From NCBI GenBank assembly GCA_033782935.1, contig JAWQEG010000262.1:496001-560000 (forward strand): a stretch of 64,000 bases of DNA, written 5' to 3'. This DNA is from Petrolisthes cinctipes (Eukaryota > Arthropoda > Malacostraca > Decapoda > Porcellanidae). Below are positions 46,307 to 59,315 of the stretch, in pieces (positions within the stretch are counted from its first letter, which is position 1; every line of letters starts with the position of its first letter). Both the position numbers and the translations under genes were made by a program. The notes beneath the pieces were generated by a model. That model saw only the letters and a program-made list of their open reading frames with translations. It was not told where the DNA came from and did no database searches.

Positions 46307-48658
46307 CTCCGTGTTAGAGTATTTTCAAACTACAAACCCAAAACATGCTCAAAATCGATATTTTAGGTGACCAAAGTCATTATGTGTATACATCTTCTGC
46401 ACTTGTTTATATCACAAATTCAACCTCAAAACACCCGAAAATTCGATATTTTTGGATCTAATAAGCGATCTGTACATACATACTCAGTGCTAGAATATTT
46501 TCAAAATATAGGCTCAAAATATGCTAAAAATCGCTATTTTAAGTGTTCAAAGTCGATATGTGCATGCATCTTCTGTACCCGTTTATATCTCAAATTCTGG
46601 TTTAAAACACCCGAAAATTCGATATTTTGGGGTCCCAGAAGTGATCTGTACATGCCTACTTAGTGCTAGAATATTTTCAAAATGTAGTTCCAAAACATGC
46701 TGAAAATCGATATTTTAGGTCCCCAAAGTCGATATATCAAATTCAGGCCCAAAACACCCGAAAATTCGATATTTTGAGGTCCCAGAAACGAACTGTACAT
46801 GCCTACTCCGTGTTAGAGTATTTTCAAAATACTGGCCCAAAACATACTGAAAATCGATATTTTAGGTGCCCAAAAGTCGATATGTGCATGTATCTTTTGT
46901 ACCCGTTTATATCTCAAACTCAGGCTCCAAACACATGAAAATTCGACATTTTGGGGTCCCAAAAGCTATCTGTACCTGCCTACTAAGTGCTAGAATATTT
47001 TAAAAATATAGGCCCAAAACATGCTAAAAATCGATATTTTAGGTGCCCAAAGTCGATATCTCAAATTCAGGCCCAAAACACCCGAAAATTCGGTATTTTG
47101 GGGTCCCAGAAGCGATTTTTACATGCCTACTCCGTGTTAGAGTATTTTCAATATACAGGCCCAAAAGATACTGAAAATCGATCTTTTAGGTGCCCAAAAG
47201 TCGATATGTGCATCCATCTTCTGTACCCGTTTATATCTCAAATTCAGGCTCCAAACATCCGAAAATTCGATATTTTGTGGTCCCAGAAGCGATCTTTACT
47301 TGCCTAATCCATGTTAGAGTTTTTTCATAATACATGCCCAAAACATGCTGAAAATCGATATTTTAGGTGACCAAAGTCATTATGTGTATGCATCTTCTGT
47401 ACCCGTTTATATCCCAAATTCAACCTCAAAACACCCGAAAATTCGATATTTTTTGGTCCCAGAAGCGACCTATGCATGCCTACTCAGTGCTAGAATGTTT
47501 TCAAAATATAAGCTCAAATCATGCTAAAAATCGCTATTTTAAGTGTTCAAAGTCGATATGTGCATGCATCTTCTGTACCCGTTTATATCTCAAATTCTGG
47601 CTAAAAACACCCGAAAATTCGATATTTTGGGGTCTCAGAAGTGATCTGTACATGCCTACTTAGTGCTAGAATTTTTTCAAAATATAGGCCCAAAACATGC
47701 TAAAAATCGATATTTTAGCTGCTCAAAGTCGATATCTCAAATTCAGTCCCGAAACACCCGAAAATTCGATATTTTGGGGTCCCACAAGCGATCTGTACAT
47801 GCCTACTCCGTGTTAGAGTATTTTCAATATACAGGCATAAAACATATTGAAAATCGATCTTTTAGGTGCCCAAAAGTCGGTATGTGCATCCATCTTCTGT
47901 ACCCGTTTATATCTCAAATTCAGGCTCCAAACACCCGAAATTTCGATATTTTGGGGTCCCAGAAGCGATCTTTACTTGCCTAATCCGTGTTAGAGTATTT
48001 TCATAATACATGCCCAAAACATGCTCAAAATCGATCTTTTAGGTGACCAAAGTCATTATGTGTATGCATCTTCTGTACCCGTTTATATCCCAAATTCAAC
48101 CTCAAAACACCCGAAAATTCAATATTTTTCGGTCCCAGAAGCGATCTGTACATGCCTACTCAGTGCTAGAATGTTTTAAAAATATAGGCTTAAAACAATC
48201 TAAAAATCGCTATTTTAAGTGTTCAAAGTCGATATGGGCATGCATCTTCTGTACCCGTTTATATCTCAAATTCATTCTCAAAACACCCGAAAATTCGATA
48301 TTTTGTGGTCCCAGAAGTAATCTGTACATGCCTACTTAGTGCTAGAATATTTTCAAATTATAGGCCCAAAACATGCTAAAAATCGATATTTTAGGTGCCC
48401 AAAGACGATATCTCAAATTCAGGCCCAAAACACCCGAAAGTTCGATATTTTTGGGTCCCAGAAGCGAACAGTACATGCCTACTTCGTGTTAGAGTATTTT
48501 CAAAATACAGGCCCAAAACATACTGAAAATCGATCTTTTCGGTGCTTAAAAGTCGATATGTGCATGCATCTTCTGTACCCGTTTATATCTCAAATTCAGG
48601 CTTCAAGCACCCGAAAATTCGATATTTTGGAGTCCCTGAAGCGATCTGTACATGCCTA
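46307..48658 (-). repeat. 4-monomer HOR of 676 bp, about 3 copies (minus orientation)
   Basis: Phase points 46,307, 46,483, 46,659, 46,806, 46,983, 47,130, 47,307, 47,483, 47,659, 47,806, 47,983, 48,159, 48,335, 48,482 and 48,659. From 47,130 the spacings are 177, 176, 176, 147 (sum 676), then again 177, 176, 176, 147. An incomplete earlier copy lies at 46,307-46,806, after which 46,806-47,130 adds an extra 177 + 147 pair. Diagnostic variants are AAATCGCTATTTTAAGTG, AAGTCATTATGTG and TTGCCTAATCC. Confidence 0.88.
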
Positions 48659-50180
48659 CTCAGATATAGGCCCAAAACATGCTGAAAATCGATATTTTAG
48701 GTGCCCAAAGTCAATATGTGTATGCATCTTCTGCACTTGTTTATATCTCAAATTCAACCTCAAAACACCCGAAAATTCGATTGTTTTAGGTCCCAGAAGC
48801 GATCTGTACATGCCTACTCAGTGCTAGAATGTTTTCAAAATATAGGCTCAAAACATGCTAAAAATCGATATTTTAAGTGTCCAAAGTCGATAAGTGCATA
48901 CATCTTCTGTACCCGTTTATATTTCAAATTCAGGCTTAAAACATCCGAAAATTCGGTATTTTTTGGTCTTAGAAGCGATCTGTATATGCCTACTCCTAGT
49001 TAGAATGTTTTCAAGATACAGACCCAAAACAGGCTCAAAATCGATATTTTAGGTGCCCAAAGCCAACGTGTGTATGCATCTTCTGTACCCGTTTATATCT
49101 CAAATTCAGGCTCAAAAAACCCGAAAATTCGATATTTTGGGGTCCTAGAAGCGATCTCTACATGCCTACTAAGTGCTAGAATATTTTAAAATATAGGCCC
49201 GAAACATGCTAAAAATCGATATTTTAGGTGCTTAAAGTCGATATCTCAAATTCAGGCCCAAGACACCCGAAAAATCGATATTTTGGGGTCCCAGAAGCGA
49301 ACTGTACATGCCTACTCCGTGTTAGAGTATTTTCATTATACTGGCCCAAAACATACTGAAAATCGATCTTTTAGGTGCCCAAAAGTCAATATGTTGATGC
49401 ATCTTCTGCACCCGTTTACATCCCAAATTCAACCTCAAAACACCCGAAAATTCGATATTTTTTGGTCCCAGAAGCGACCTGTACATGCCTACTCAGTGCT
49501 AGAATGTTTTCAAAATATAGGCTCAAAACATGCTAAAAATCGCTATTTTAAGTGTTCAAAGTCGATATGTGCATGCATCTTCTGTACCCGTTTATATCTC
49601 AAATTCTGGCTTAAAACACCCGAATATTCGATATTTTGGGGTCCCAGAAGCGAACTGTACATGCCTACTCCGTGTTAGAGTATTTTCAAAATACAGGCCC
49701 AAAACATACTGAAAATCGATCTTTTCGGTGCTTAAAAGTCGATATGTGCATGCATCTTCTGTACCCGTTTATATCTCAAATTCAGGCTCCAAACACCCGA
49801 AAATTCGATATTTTGGAGGCCCTGAAGCGATCTGTACATGCCTACTCAGATATAGGCCCAAAACATGCTGAAAATCGATTTTTTAGGTGCCCAAAGTCAA
49901 TATGTGTATGCATCTTCTGCACTTGTTAATATCTCAAATTCAACCTCAAAACACTTGAAAATTCGATTGTTTTAGGTCCCTGAAGCGATCTGTACATGCC
50001 TACTCAGTGCTAGAATGTTTTCAAAATATAGGCTCAATACATGCTAAAAATCGATATTTTAAGTGTCCAATCTTCTGTGTCCATCTTCTGTACCCGTTTA
50101 TATCTCAAATTCAGACTTAAAACATCCGAAAATTCGGTATTTTTTGGTCTTAGAAGCGATCTGTACATGCCTACTCCTAG
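48482..50180 (-). repeat. 7-monomer repeat of 1,186 bp, about 1.4 copies
   Basis: Phase points 48,659 and 48,817 recur at 49,845 and 50,003 (+1,186). The later point 48,993 recurs at 50,174 (+1,181), because the second copy has a disturbed segment near 50,070 (TCTTCTGTGTCCATCTTCTG). Shared variants are CTACTCAGATATAGGCCC, CTGCACTTGTT, CGATTGTTTTAGGTCC and GGTCTTAGAAGCG. The 1,186 bp is the sum 158 + 176 + 176 + 146 + 177 + 176 + 177. Confidence 0.86.
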
Positions 50181-51759
50181 TTAGAATGTTTTCAAGATAC
50201 AGACCCAAAACATGCTCAAAATCGATATTTTAGGTGCCCAAAGTCGATAACTCAAATTCAGGCTAAAAAACCCGAAAATTCGTAATTTTGGGGTCCTATA
50301 AGCGATCTGTACATGCCTACTCCGTGTTAGAGTATTTTCAATATACAGGCCCAAAACATACTGAAAATCGATCTTTTAGGTGCCCAAAAGTCGATATGTG
50401 GATGCATCTTCTGTACCCGTTTATATCTCAAATTCAACCTCAAAACACACGAAAATTCGATATTTTGGGGTCCCAGAAGCTAACTGTACATGCCTACTCA
50501 GTGCTAGAATGTTTTCAAAATCTAGGCTCAAAACATGCTAAAAATAGATATTTTAAGTGTCCAAAGTCGATATGTGCATGTATCTTTTGTACCCGTTTAT
50601 ATCTCAAATTCAGGCTCAAAACACCCGAAATTTCGATATTTTGTGGTCCCAGAAGTAATCTGTACATGCCTACTTAGTGCTAGATTATTTTCAAATTATA
50701 GGCCAAAAACATGCTAAAAATCGATATTTTAGGTGCCCAAAGAAGATATCTCGAATTCAGGCCCAAAACACCCGAAAAATCGATATTTTCGGGTCCCTGA
50801 AGCGAACTGTACATACCTACTCCGTGTTATAGTATTTTCAAAATACAGGCCCAAAACATACTGAAAATCGATCTTTTCGGTGCTTAAAAGTCGATATGTG
50901 CATGCATCTTCTGTACCCGTTTATATCTCAAATTCAGGATCCAAACACCCGAAAATTCGATATTTTGGGGTCCCAGAAGTGATCTGTACATGCCTACTTA
51001 GATATAGGCCCAAAACATGTTGAAAATCGATATTTTAGGTGCCCTAAGTCAATATGTGTATGCATCTTCTGCACTCGTTTATATCACAAATTCAACCTCA
51101 AAACACCCGAAAATTTGATATTTTTGGGTCCAGAAGCAATCTGTACATGCTTACTCAGTGCTAGAATGTTTTCGAAATATATTCTCAAAACATGATAAAA
51201 ATCGATATTTTAATTGTCCAAAGTCGATATGTGCATGCATCTTCTGTACCCGTTTATATCTTGAATTCAGGCTCCAAACACCCTAATTCGATATTTTGGT
51301 GTCCCAGAAGCGATCTGTACATGTCTACTAAGTGCTAGAATATTTTCAAAATATAGGCCCAAAACATGCTAAAAATCGATATTTTAGGTGCCCAAAGTCG
51401 ATATCTAAAATTCAGGCCCAAAACACCCGAAAATTCGATATTTTGTGGTCCCAGAAGCGATCTGTACATGCCTACTCCGTGTTAGAGTATTTTCAATATA
51501 CAGGCCCAAAACATACTGAAAATCGATATTTTAGGTGCCCAAAAGTCGATATGTGGATGCATCTTCTGTACCCGTTTATATCTCAAATTCAACCTCAAAA
51601 CACCCGAAAATTCGATATTTTCGGGTCCCAGAAGCTAACTGTACATGCCTACTCAGTGCTAGAATATTTTCAAATTATAGGCTCAAAACATGCTAAAAAT
51701 CGCTATTTTAAGTGTCTAAAGTCGACATGTGCATGTATCTTCTGTACCCGTTTATATCT
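50181..51759 (-). repeat. Mosaic minus region, contains a segment repeated at +3,712
   Basis: Phase points: 50,320, 50,497, 50,673, 50,820, 50,997, 51,154, 51,328, 51,475 and 51,652. The segment of about 51,003-51,400 matches 54,715-55,114 (offset 3,712), sharing GGTGCCCTAAGTC, GGTCCAGAAGCAATC, TTTTCGAAATATATTCTC and TATCTTGAATTCAGG. Its left edge coincides with the intermediate-monomer deletion at 51,000, which the 54.7-kb copy lacks. Confidence 0.84.
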
Positions 51760-54368
51760 CAAATTTAGGCTCCAAACACCCGAAAATTCGATATTTTGGG
51801 GTCCTAGAAGCGATCTGTACATGCCTACTTGTGCTAGAATATTTTCAAAATTTAAGCTAAAAACATGCTAAAAATCGATATTTTAAGTGTCCAAAGTCGA
51901 TATGTGGATGCATCTTCCGTACCCGTTTATATCTCAAATTCAGGCTTAAAACACTCGAAAATTCGATATTTTGGGGTCCCAGAAGCGATCTGTACATGCC
52001 TACTAAGTGCTAGAATATTTTCAAAATATAGGCCCAAAACATGCTAAAAATCGATATTTTAGGTGCCCAAAGTCGATATCTCATATTCAGGCCCAAAACA
52101 CCAGAAAATTCGATATTTTGGGGTCCCAGAAGCGATCTGTACATGCCTACTCCGTGTTAGAGAATTTTTTATATATAGGCCTAAAACATACTGAAAATCG
52201 ACGTTTTAGGTGCCCAAAAGTCGATATGTGGATGCATCTTCAGGACCCGTTCATATCTCAAATTCAGGCTCCAAACACCCGAAAATTTGATATTTTGGGG
52301 TCCCAGAAGCGATCTGTACATACCTACTCTGATGCAGGCCAAAAAATGATGAAAATCGATATTTTAGGTGCCCAAAGTCAATGTATGTATGAATCTTCTG
52401 CACTCGTTTATATCTCAAATTCAACCTGAAAACACCCGAAAATTTGATATTTTTGGGTCCAGAAGCGATCTGTACATGCCTACTCAGTGATAGAATGTTT
52501 TCAAAATATAAGCTCAAAACATGCTAAAAATCGATATTTTAAATGTCCAAAGTCGATATGTGCATGCATCTTCTGTACCCGTTTATGTCTCAAATTCAGG
52601 CTTAAAACACCCGAAAATTCTTTTTTTTTGGGTCCTAGAAGCGATCTGTACATGCCTACTTCTAGTTATAATGTTTTCAAGATACAGACCCAAAACATGC
52701 TCAAAATCGATATTTTAGGTGCCCAAAAGTCGATATGTGCATGCATCTTCTGTACCCGTTTATGTCTCAAATTCAGGCTTAAAACACCCGAAAATTCTTT
52801 TTTTTTTGGTACTAGAAGCAATCTGTACATGCCTACTTCTAGTTATAATGTTTTTAAAATACAGACCAAAAACATGCTCAAAATCGATATTTTAGGTGCC
52901 CAAAAGTCGATATGTGCATGCATCTTCTGTACTTGTTTATATCTCAAATTCAGGATCAAAACACCCGAAAATTCGATATTTTCGGGTCCCAGAAGCGATC
53001 TGTACATGCCTACTAAGTGCTAGAATAATTTCAAAATATAGGCCTAAAACATGCTAAAAATAGATATTTTAGGTGTCCAAAGTCGATATCTCAAATTCAG
53101 GCCCAAAACACCCAAAAATTCGATATTTTGGGGTCCCAGAAGCGATCTGTACATGCCTACTCCGTGTTAGTGTATTTTCAATATACTGGCCCAAAACATA
53201 CTGAAAATCGATCCTTTAGGTGCCCAAAAGTCGATATGTGAATGCATCTTCTGTACCCGTTTATATCTCAAATTCAGGCTCCAAACACCCGAAAATTCGA
53301 TATTTTGGGGTCAGAGAAGCGATCTGTACTTGCCTACTCTTGTTAGTGTATTTTCAAAATACAGGCCAAAAACATGCTGAAAATCTATATTTTAGGTGAC
53401 CAAAGTCATTATGTGTATGCATCTTCTGCACCCGTTTATATCCCAAATTCAACCTCAAAACACCCTAAAATTCGATGTTTTTGGGTCCCTGAAGCGATCT
53501 GTGCATGCCTACTCCGTGTTAGAGTATTTTCAAAATGCAGGCCCAAACCATGCTGAAAATCAATATTTTAGGTGCCAAACGTCAATATGTGATACATGCA
53601 TTTTCTGTACCCGATTATATCTCAAATTCAGGTTTAAAACACCCGAAAATTTGATATTTTGGGGTCCCAGAAGCGATCTGTACATGCCTACTCCGTGTTA
53701 GAGTATTTTCAAAATATAGGCTCAAAACATGCTAAAAATCGATATTTTCGGTGCCCAAAGTCGATATCTCTAATTCAGGCCCAAAACACCCGAAAATTCG
53801 ATATTTTGGGGTCCCAGAAGAGATCTGTACATGCCTACTCCGTGTTAGAGTATTTTCAAACTATAGGCCCAAAACATACAGAAAATCGATATTTTAGGTG
53901 ACAAAAGTCGATATGTGCATGCATCTTCTTTACCCGTTTATATCTCAAACTCAGGCTCCAAACACCGGAAAATTCGATATTTTTGGGTCCCAGAAGCGAT
54001 CTGTACATGCCTACTCAGTGCTAGAATGTTTTCAAAATATAGGCTCAAAACATGCTAAAAATCGATATTTTAAGTGTCCAAAGTCGATATGTGCATGCAT
54101 CTTCTGTGCCCGTTTATATCTCAAATTCAGGCTCAAAACACTCAAAAATTTGGTGTTTTTGGGTCCTAGAAGCGATCTGTACATGCCTACTCCTAGTTAG
54201 AATGTTTTCAAGATACAGACCCATAACATGCTAAAAATCGATATTTTAGGTGCCCAAAAGTCGATATGTGCATGCATCTTCTGTACCCGTTTATATCTCA
54301 AATTCAGGCTCCAAACACCCAAAAATTCGATATTTTGGGGTTCCAGAAGCGATCTGTACATGCCTACT
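51760..54368 (-). repeat. 2.6-kb block, copy 1 (repeated at +4,674 and in part at +9,621)
   Basis: Phase points: 51,828, 52,003, 52,150, 52,327, 52,483, 52,659, 52,836, 53,013, 53,160, 53,337, 53,512, 53,691, 53,838, 54,014, 54,190 and 54,367. Shared private variants include CTACTTGTGCTAG, AAATCGACGTTTTAGG, CAATGTATGTATGAAT, poly-T runs replacing CGATATTT, CTACTTCTAGTTATAATG, GGGGTCAGAGAAGCG and GTGATACATGCATTTTC. The adjacent monomers carrying poly-T (52,621 and 52,798) look like a local tandem duplication of 177 bp. Confidence 0.92.
52798..52807 (-). repeat. Poly-T tract replacing the CGATATTT core (also 52,621, 57,296, 57,472)
   Basis: Four monomers read CCCGAAAATTC then 8-10 T then GG, in place of CCCGAAAATTCGATATTTTTGGG. 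The half-unit A core CGAT is lost. The runs are T9 at 52,621-52,629, T10 at 52,798-52,807, T8 at 57,296-57,303 and T10 at 57,472-57,481. All four are in the two complete 2.6-kb blocks. Confidence 0.9.
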
Positions 54369-56434
54369 AAGTGCTAGAATATTTTCAAAATATAGGCCCG
54401 AAACATGCTAAAAATCGATATTTTAGGTTCCCAAAGTCGATATCTCAAATTCAGGCCCAAAACACCCGAAAATTCGATATTTTGGGGTCCCAGAAGTGAT
54501 ATGTACATGCCTACTCCGTGTTAGACTATTTTCAATATACAAGCCCAAAACATACTGAAAATCGATCTTTTAGGTACAGAAAAGTCGATATGTGGATGCA
54601 TCTTCTGTACCCGTTTAAATCTCAAATTCAACCTTAAAACATCCGAAAATTCGAGATTTTGGGGCCCCAGAGGCTAACTGTGCATGCCTACTCAGTGCTA
54701 GAATGTTTTCAAAATATAGGCCCAAAACATGTTGAAAATCAATATTTTAGTTGCCCTAAGTCAATATGTGTATGCATCTTCTGCACTCGTTTATATCTAA
54801 AATTCAACCTCAAAGCACGAGAAAATTTGATATTTTTGGGTCCAGAAGCAATCTGTACATGCCTACTCAGTGCTAGAATGTTTTCGAAATATATTCTCAA
54901 AAAATGCTAAAAATCGATATTTTAAGTGTCCAAAGTCGATATGTTCATGCATCTTCTGTACCCGTTTATATCTTGAATTCAGGCTCCAAACACCCGAAAA
55001 TTCGATATTTTGGTGTCCCAGAAGCGATCTGTACATTTCTACTAAGTGCTAGAATATTTTCAAAATATAGGCCCAAAACATGCTAAAAATCGATATTTTA
55101 GGTGCCCAAAGTCGATATATCAAATTTAGGCTCCACACATCCGAAAATTCGATATTTTGGGGTCCCAAAAGCGAACTGTACATGCCTACTCCGTGTTAGA
55201 GTATTTTCAAAATACAGGCCCAAAACATACTGAAAATCGATATTTTAGGTGTCCAAAAGGTAATATGTGCATGTATCTTCTGTACCCGTTTATATCTCAA
55301 ATTCAGGCTCCAAACACATGAAAATTCGATATTTTTGGGTCCAAGAAGCGATCTGTACATGCCTACTAAGTGCTAGAATATTTTAAAAATATAGGCCCAA
55401 AACATGCTAAAAATCGATATTTTAGGTGCCCAAAGTCGATATCTAAAATTCAGGCCCAAAACACCCGAAAATTCGATATTTTGGGGTCGCAGAAGCGGTC
55501 TGTACATGCCTACTCCGTGTTAGAGTATTTTCAATATACAGGCCCAAAACATACTGAAAATCGATCTTTTAGGAGCCCAAAAGTCGGTATGTGGATGCAT
55601 CTTCTGTAGCCGTTTATATCTCAAATTCAGGCTACAAACACCCGAAAATTCGATATTTTGGGGTCCCAGAAGCGATCTTTACTTGCCTAATCCGTGTTAG
55701 AGTATTTTCATAATACATGCCCAAAACATGCTCAAAATCGATATTTTAGGTGACCAAAGTCATTATGTGTATGCATCTTCTGCACCCGTTTATATCCCAA
55801 ATTTAACCTCAAAACACCCGAAAATTCGATATTTTTTGGTCCCAGAAGCGATCTGTACTCAGTGCTAGAATGTTTTCAAACATAAGCTCAAAACATGCTA
55901 AAAATCTCTATTTTAAGTATTCCCGTTTATATCTCAAATTCTGGCTTAAAACAACCGAAAATTCGGTATTTTTTGGTCCCAGAAGCGTTCTGTACATGCC
56001 TACTCCGTGTTAGAATGTTTTCAGGATACAGACCCAAAACATGCTCAAAATCGATATTTTAGGTGCCCAAAAGTCGATATGTGTATGCATCTTCTGTACC
56101 CGTTTATATCTCAAATTCAGGCTCCTCACACCCGAAAATTCGATATTTTTGGGTCCCAGAAGCGATCTGTACATGCCTACTAAGTTCTAGAATATTTTAA
56201 AAATATAGGCCCAAAACATGCTAAAAATCGATATTTTAGGTGCCCAAAGTCGATATCTCAAATTCAGGCTAAAAAACCCGAAAATTCGATATTTTGGGGT
56301 CCCATAAGCGATCTGTACATGCCTACTCCGTGTTAGAGTATTTTCAATATACAGGCCCAAAACATACTGAAAATCGATCTTTTAGGTGCCCAAAAGTCGA
56401 TATGTGGATGCATCTTCTGTACCCGTTTATATCT
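54369..56434 (-). repeat. Mosaic between 2.6-kb blocks
   Basis: Phase points: 54,514, 54,691, 54,866, 55,042, 55,189, 55,366, 55,513, 55,690, 55,859, 56,003, 56,180 and 56,326. It includes the 54,715-55,114 partner of the 51.0-kb segment and an independent deletion monomer at 55,859-56,003. Confidence 0.84.
55859..56003 (-). repeat. 144-bp monomer with an independent deletion, next to an 8-bp microdeletion
   Basis: TTTTAAGTATTCCCGTTTATATC replaces TTTTAAGTGTTC...CTGTACCCGTTTATATC, a loss of about 32 bp covering the half-unit A tail. The breakpoints differ from the common 30-bp short-monomer deletion. The neighbouring phase motif reads GATCTGTACTCAGTG, the reverse-strand form of the GGCATGTA microdeletion also seen at 942, 1,760, 33,159 and 44,326. 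Confidence 0.82.
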
Positions 56435-59042
56435 CAAATCTAGGCTCCAAACACCCGAAAATTCGATATTTTGGGGTTCCAGAAGTGATCTGTACATGCC
56501 TACTTGTGCTAGAATATTTTCAAAATTTAAGCTAAAAACATGCTAAAAATCGATATTTTAAGTGTCCAAAGTCGATATGTGGATGCATCTTCTGTACCCG
56601 TTTATATCTCAAATTCAGGCTTAAAACACTCGAAAATTCGATATTTTGGGGTCCCAGAAGCGATCTGTACATGCCTACTAAGTGCTAGAATATTTTCAAA
56701 ATATAGGCCCAAAACATGCTTAAAATCGATATTTTAGGTGCACAAAGTCGATATCTCAAATTCAGGCCCAAAACACCAGAAAATTCGATATTTTGGGGTC
56801 CCAGAAGCGATCTGTACATGCCTACTCCGTGTTAGAGTACTTTCAATATATAGGCCTAAAACATACTGAAAATCGACGTTTTAGGTGCCCAAAAGTCGAT
56901 ATGTGGATGCATTTTCAGGACCCGTTGATATCTCAAATTCAGGCTCCAAACACCCGAAAATTTGATATTTTGGGGTCCCAGAAGCGATCTGTACATACCT
57001 ACTCTGATGCAGGCCAAAAAATGATGAAAATCGATATTTTAGGTGCCCAAAGTCAATGTATGTATGAATATTCTGCACTCGTTTATATCTGAAATTCAAC
57101 CTCAAAACACCCGAAAATTTGATATTTTTGGGTCCAGAAGCGATCTGTACATGCCTACTCAGTGATAGAATGTTTTCAAAATATAAGCTCAAAACATGCT
57201 AAAAATCGATATTTTAAATGTCCAAAGTCGATATGTGCATGCATCTTCTGTACCCGTTTATGTCTCAAATTCAGGCTTACAACACCCGAAAATTCTTTTT
57301 TTTGGGTCCTAGAAGCGATCTGTACATGCCTACTTCTAGTTATAATGTTTTCAAGATACAGACCCAAAACATGCTCAAAATCGATATTTTAGGTGCCCAA
57401 AAGTCGATATGTGCATGCATCTTCTGTACCCGTTTATGTCTCAAATTCAGGCTTAAAACACCCGAAAATTCTTTTTTTTTTGGTTCTAGAAGCAATCTGT
57501 ACATGCCTACTTCTAGTTATAATGTTTTCAAAATACAGACCAAAAACATGCTCAAAATCGATATTTTAGGTGCCCAAAAGTCGATATGTGCATGCATCTT
57601 CTGTACCCGTTTATATCTCAAATTCAGGATCAAAACACCCGAAAATTCGATATTTTCGGGTCCCAGAAGCGATCTGTACATGCCTACTAAGTGCTAGAAT
57701 AATTTCAAAATATAGGCCTAAAACATGCTAAAAATAGATATTTTAGGTGTCCAAAGTCGATATCTCAAATTCAGGCCCAAAACACCCAAAAATTCGATAT
57801 TTTGGGGTCCCAGAAGCGATCTGTACATGCCTACTCCGTGTTAGTGTATTTTCAATATACTGGCCCAAAACATACTGAAAATCGATCCTTTATGTGCTCA
57901 AAAGTCGATATGTGAATGCATCTTCAGTACCCGTTTATATCTCAAATTCAGGCTCCAAACACCCGAAAATTCGATATTTTGGGGTCAGAGAAGCGATCTG
58001 TACTTGCCTACTCTTGTTAGTGTATTTTCAAAATACAGGCCAAAAACATGCTGAAAATCTATATTTTAGGTGACCAAAGTCATTATGTGTATGCATCTTC
58101 TGCACCCGTTTATATCCCAAATTCAACCTCAAAACACCCTAAAATTCGATGTTTTTGGGTCCCTGAAGCGATCTGTGCATGCCTACTCCGTGTTAGAGTA
58201 TTTTCAAAATGCAGGCCCAAACCAAGCTGAAAATCAATATTTTAGGTGCCAAACGTCAATATGTGATACATGCATTTTCTGTACCCGATTATATCCCAAA
58301 TTCAGGCTTAAAACACCTGAAAATTTGATATTTTGGGGTCCCAGAAGCGATCTGTACATGCCTACTCCGTGTTAGAGTATTTTCAAAATATAGGCTTAAA
58401 ACATGCTAAAAATCGATATTTTCGGTGCCCAAAGTCGATATCTCTAATTCAGGTCCAAAACACCCGAAAATTCGATATTTTGGGGTCCAAGAAGAGATCT
58501 GTACATGCCTACTCCGTGTTAGAGTATTTTCAAACTATAGGCCCAAAACATACAGAAAATCGATATTTTAGGTGACAAAAGTCGATATGTGCATGCATCT
58601 TCTGTACCCGTTTATATCTCAAACTCAGGCTCCAAACACCGGAAAATTCGATATTTTTGGGTCCCAGAAGCGATCTGTACATGCCTACTCAGTGCTAGAA
58701 TGTTTTCAAAATATAGGCTCAAAACATGCTAAAAATCGATATTTTAAGTGTCCAAAGTCGATATGTGCATGCATCTTCTGTGCCCGTTTATATCTAAAAT
58801 TCAGGCTCAAAACACTCGAAAATTTGGTGTTTTTGGGTCCTAGAAGCGATCTGTACATGCCTACATCTAGTTAGAATGTTTTCAAGATATAGACCCATAA
58901 CATGCTAAAAATCGATATTTTAGGTGCCCAAAAGTCGATATGTGCATGCATCTTCTGTACCCGTTTATATCTTAAATTCAGGCTCCAAACACCCAAAAAT
59001 TCGATATTTTGGGGTTCCAGAAGCGATCTGTACATGCCTACT
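56435..59042 (-). repeat. 2.6-kb block, copy 2
   Basis: Phase points: 56,503, 56,678, 56,825, 57,002, 57,158, 57,333, 57,510, 57,687, 57,834, 58,011, 58,186, 58,365, 58,512, 58,688, 58,864 and 59,041. The offset from copy 1 is 4,675 at the left and 4,674 at the right; poly-T length differs between the copies (T8 at 57,296 versus T9 at 52,621). A visible change is CTACATCTAG at 58,861 versus CTACTCCTAG in copy 1. Confidence 0.92.
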
Positions 59043-59315
59043 CAGTGCTAGAATGTTTTCAAAATATAGGCTAAAAAAACATGTTAAAAATCGATATTTT
59101 AAGTGTCCAAAGTCGATATGGGCATGCATCTTCTGTACCCGTTTATATCTTAAATTCAGGCTCCAAACACCCAAAAATTCGATATTTTGGGGTTCCAGAA
59201 GCGATCTGTACATGCCTACTCAGTGCTAGAATGTTTTCAAAATATAGGCTAAAAAAACATGTTAAAAATCGATATTTTAAGTGTCCAAAGTCGATATGGG
59301 CATGCATCTTCTGTA
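58943..59315 (-). repeat. 178-bp tandem duplication, apparently very recent
   Basis: Bases from about 58,943 to 59,137 recur 178 bp later, from about 59,121 to 59,315, with no difference I can see. The repeat includes the odd AGGCTAAAAAAACATG insertion and GATATGGGCATGCATC. The copies are bounded by GATATGTGCATG on the left and CTGTACCAG on the right. The extra monomer also explains why the surrounding 1,033-bp repeat is 1,211 bp in its first copy. Confidence 0.9.

Noticed and set aside
55855..55930. Candidate second orientation junction
   Set aside because: Sequence on both sides is minus-oriented. The disturbance is an 8-bp microdeletion followed by a ~32-bp deletion.
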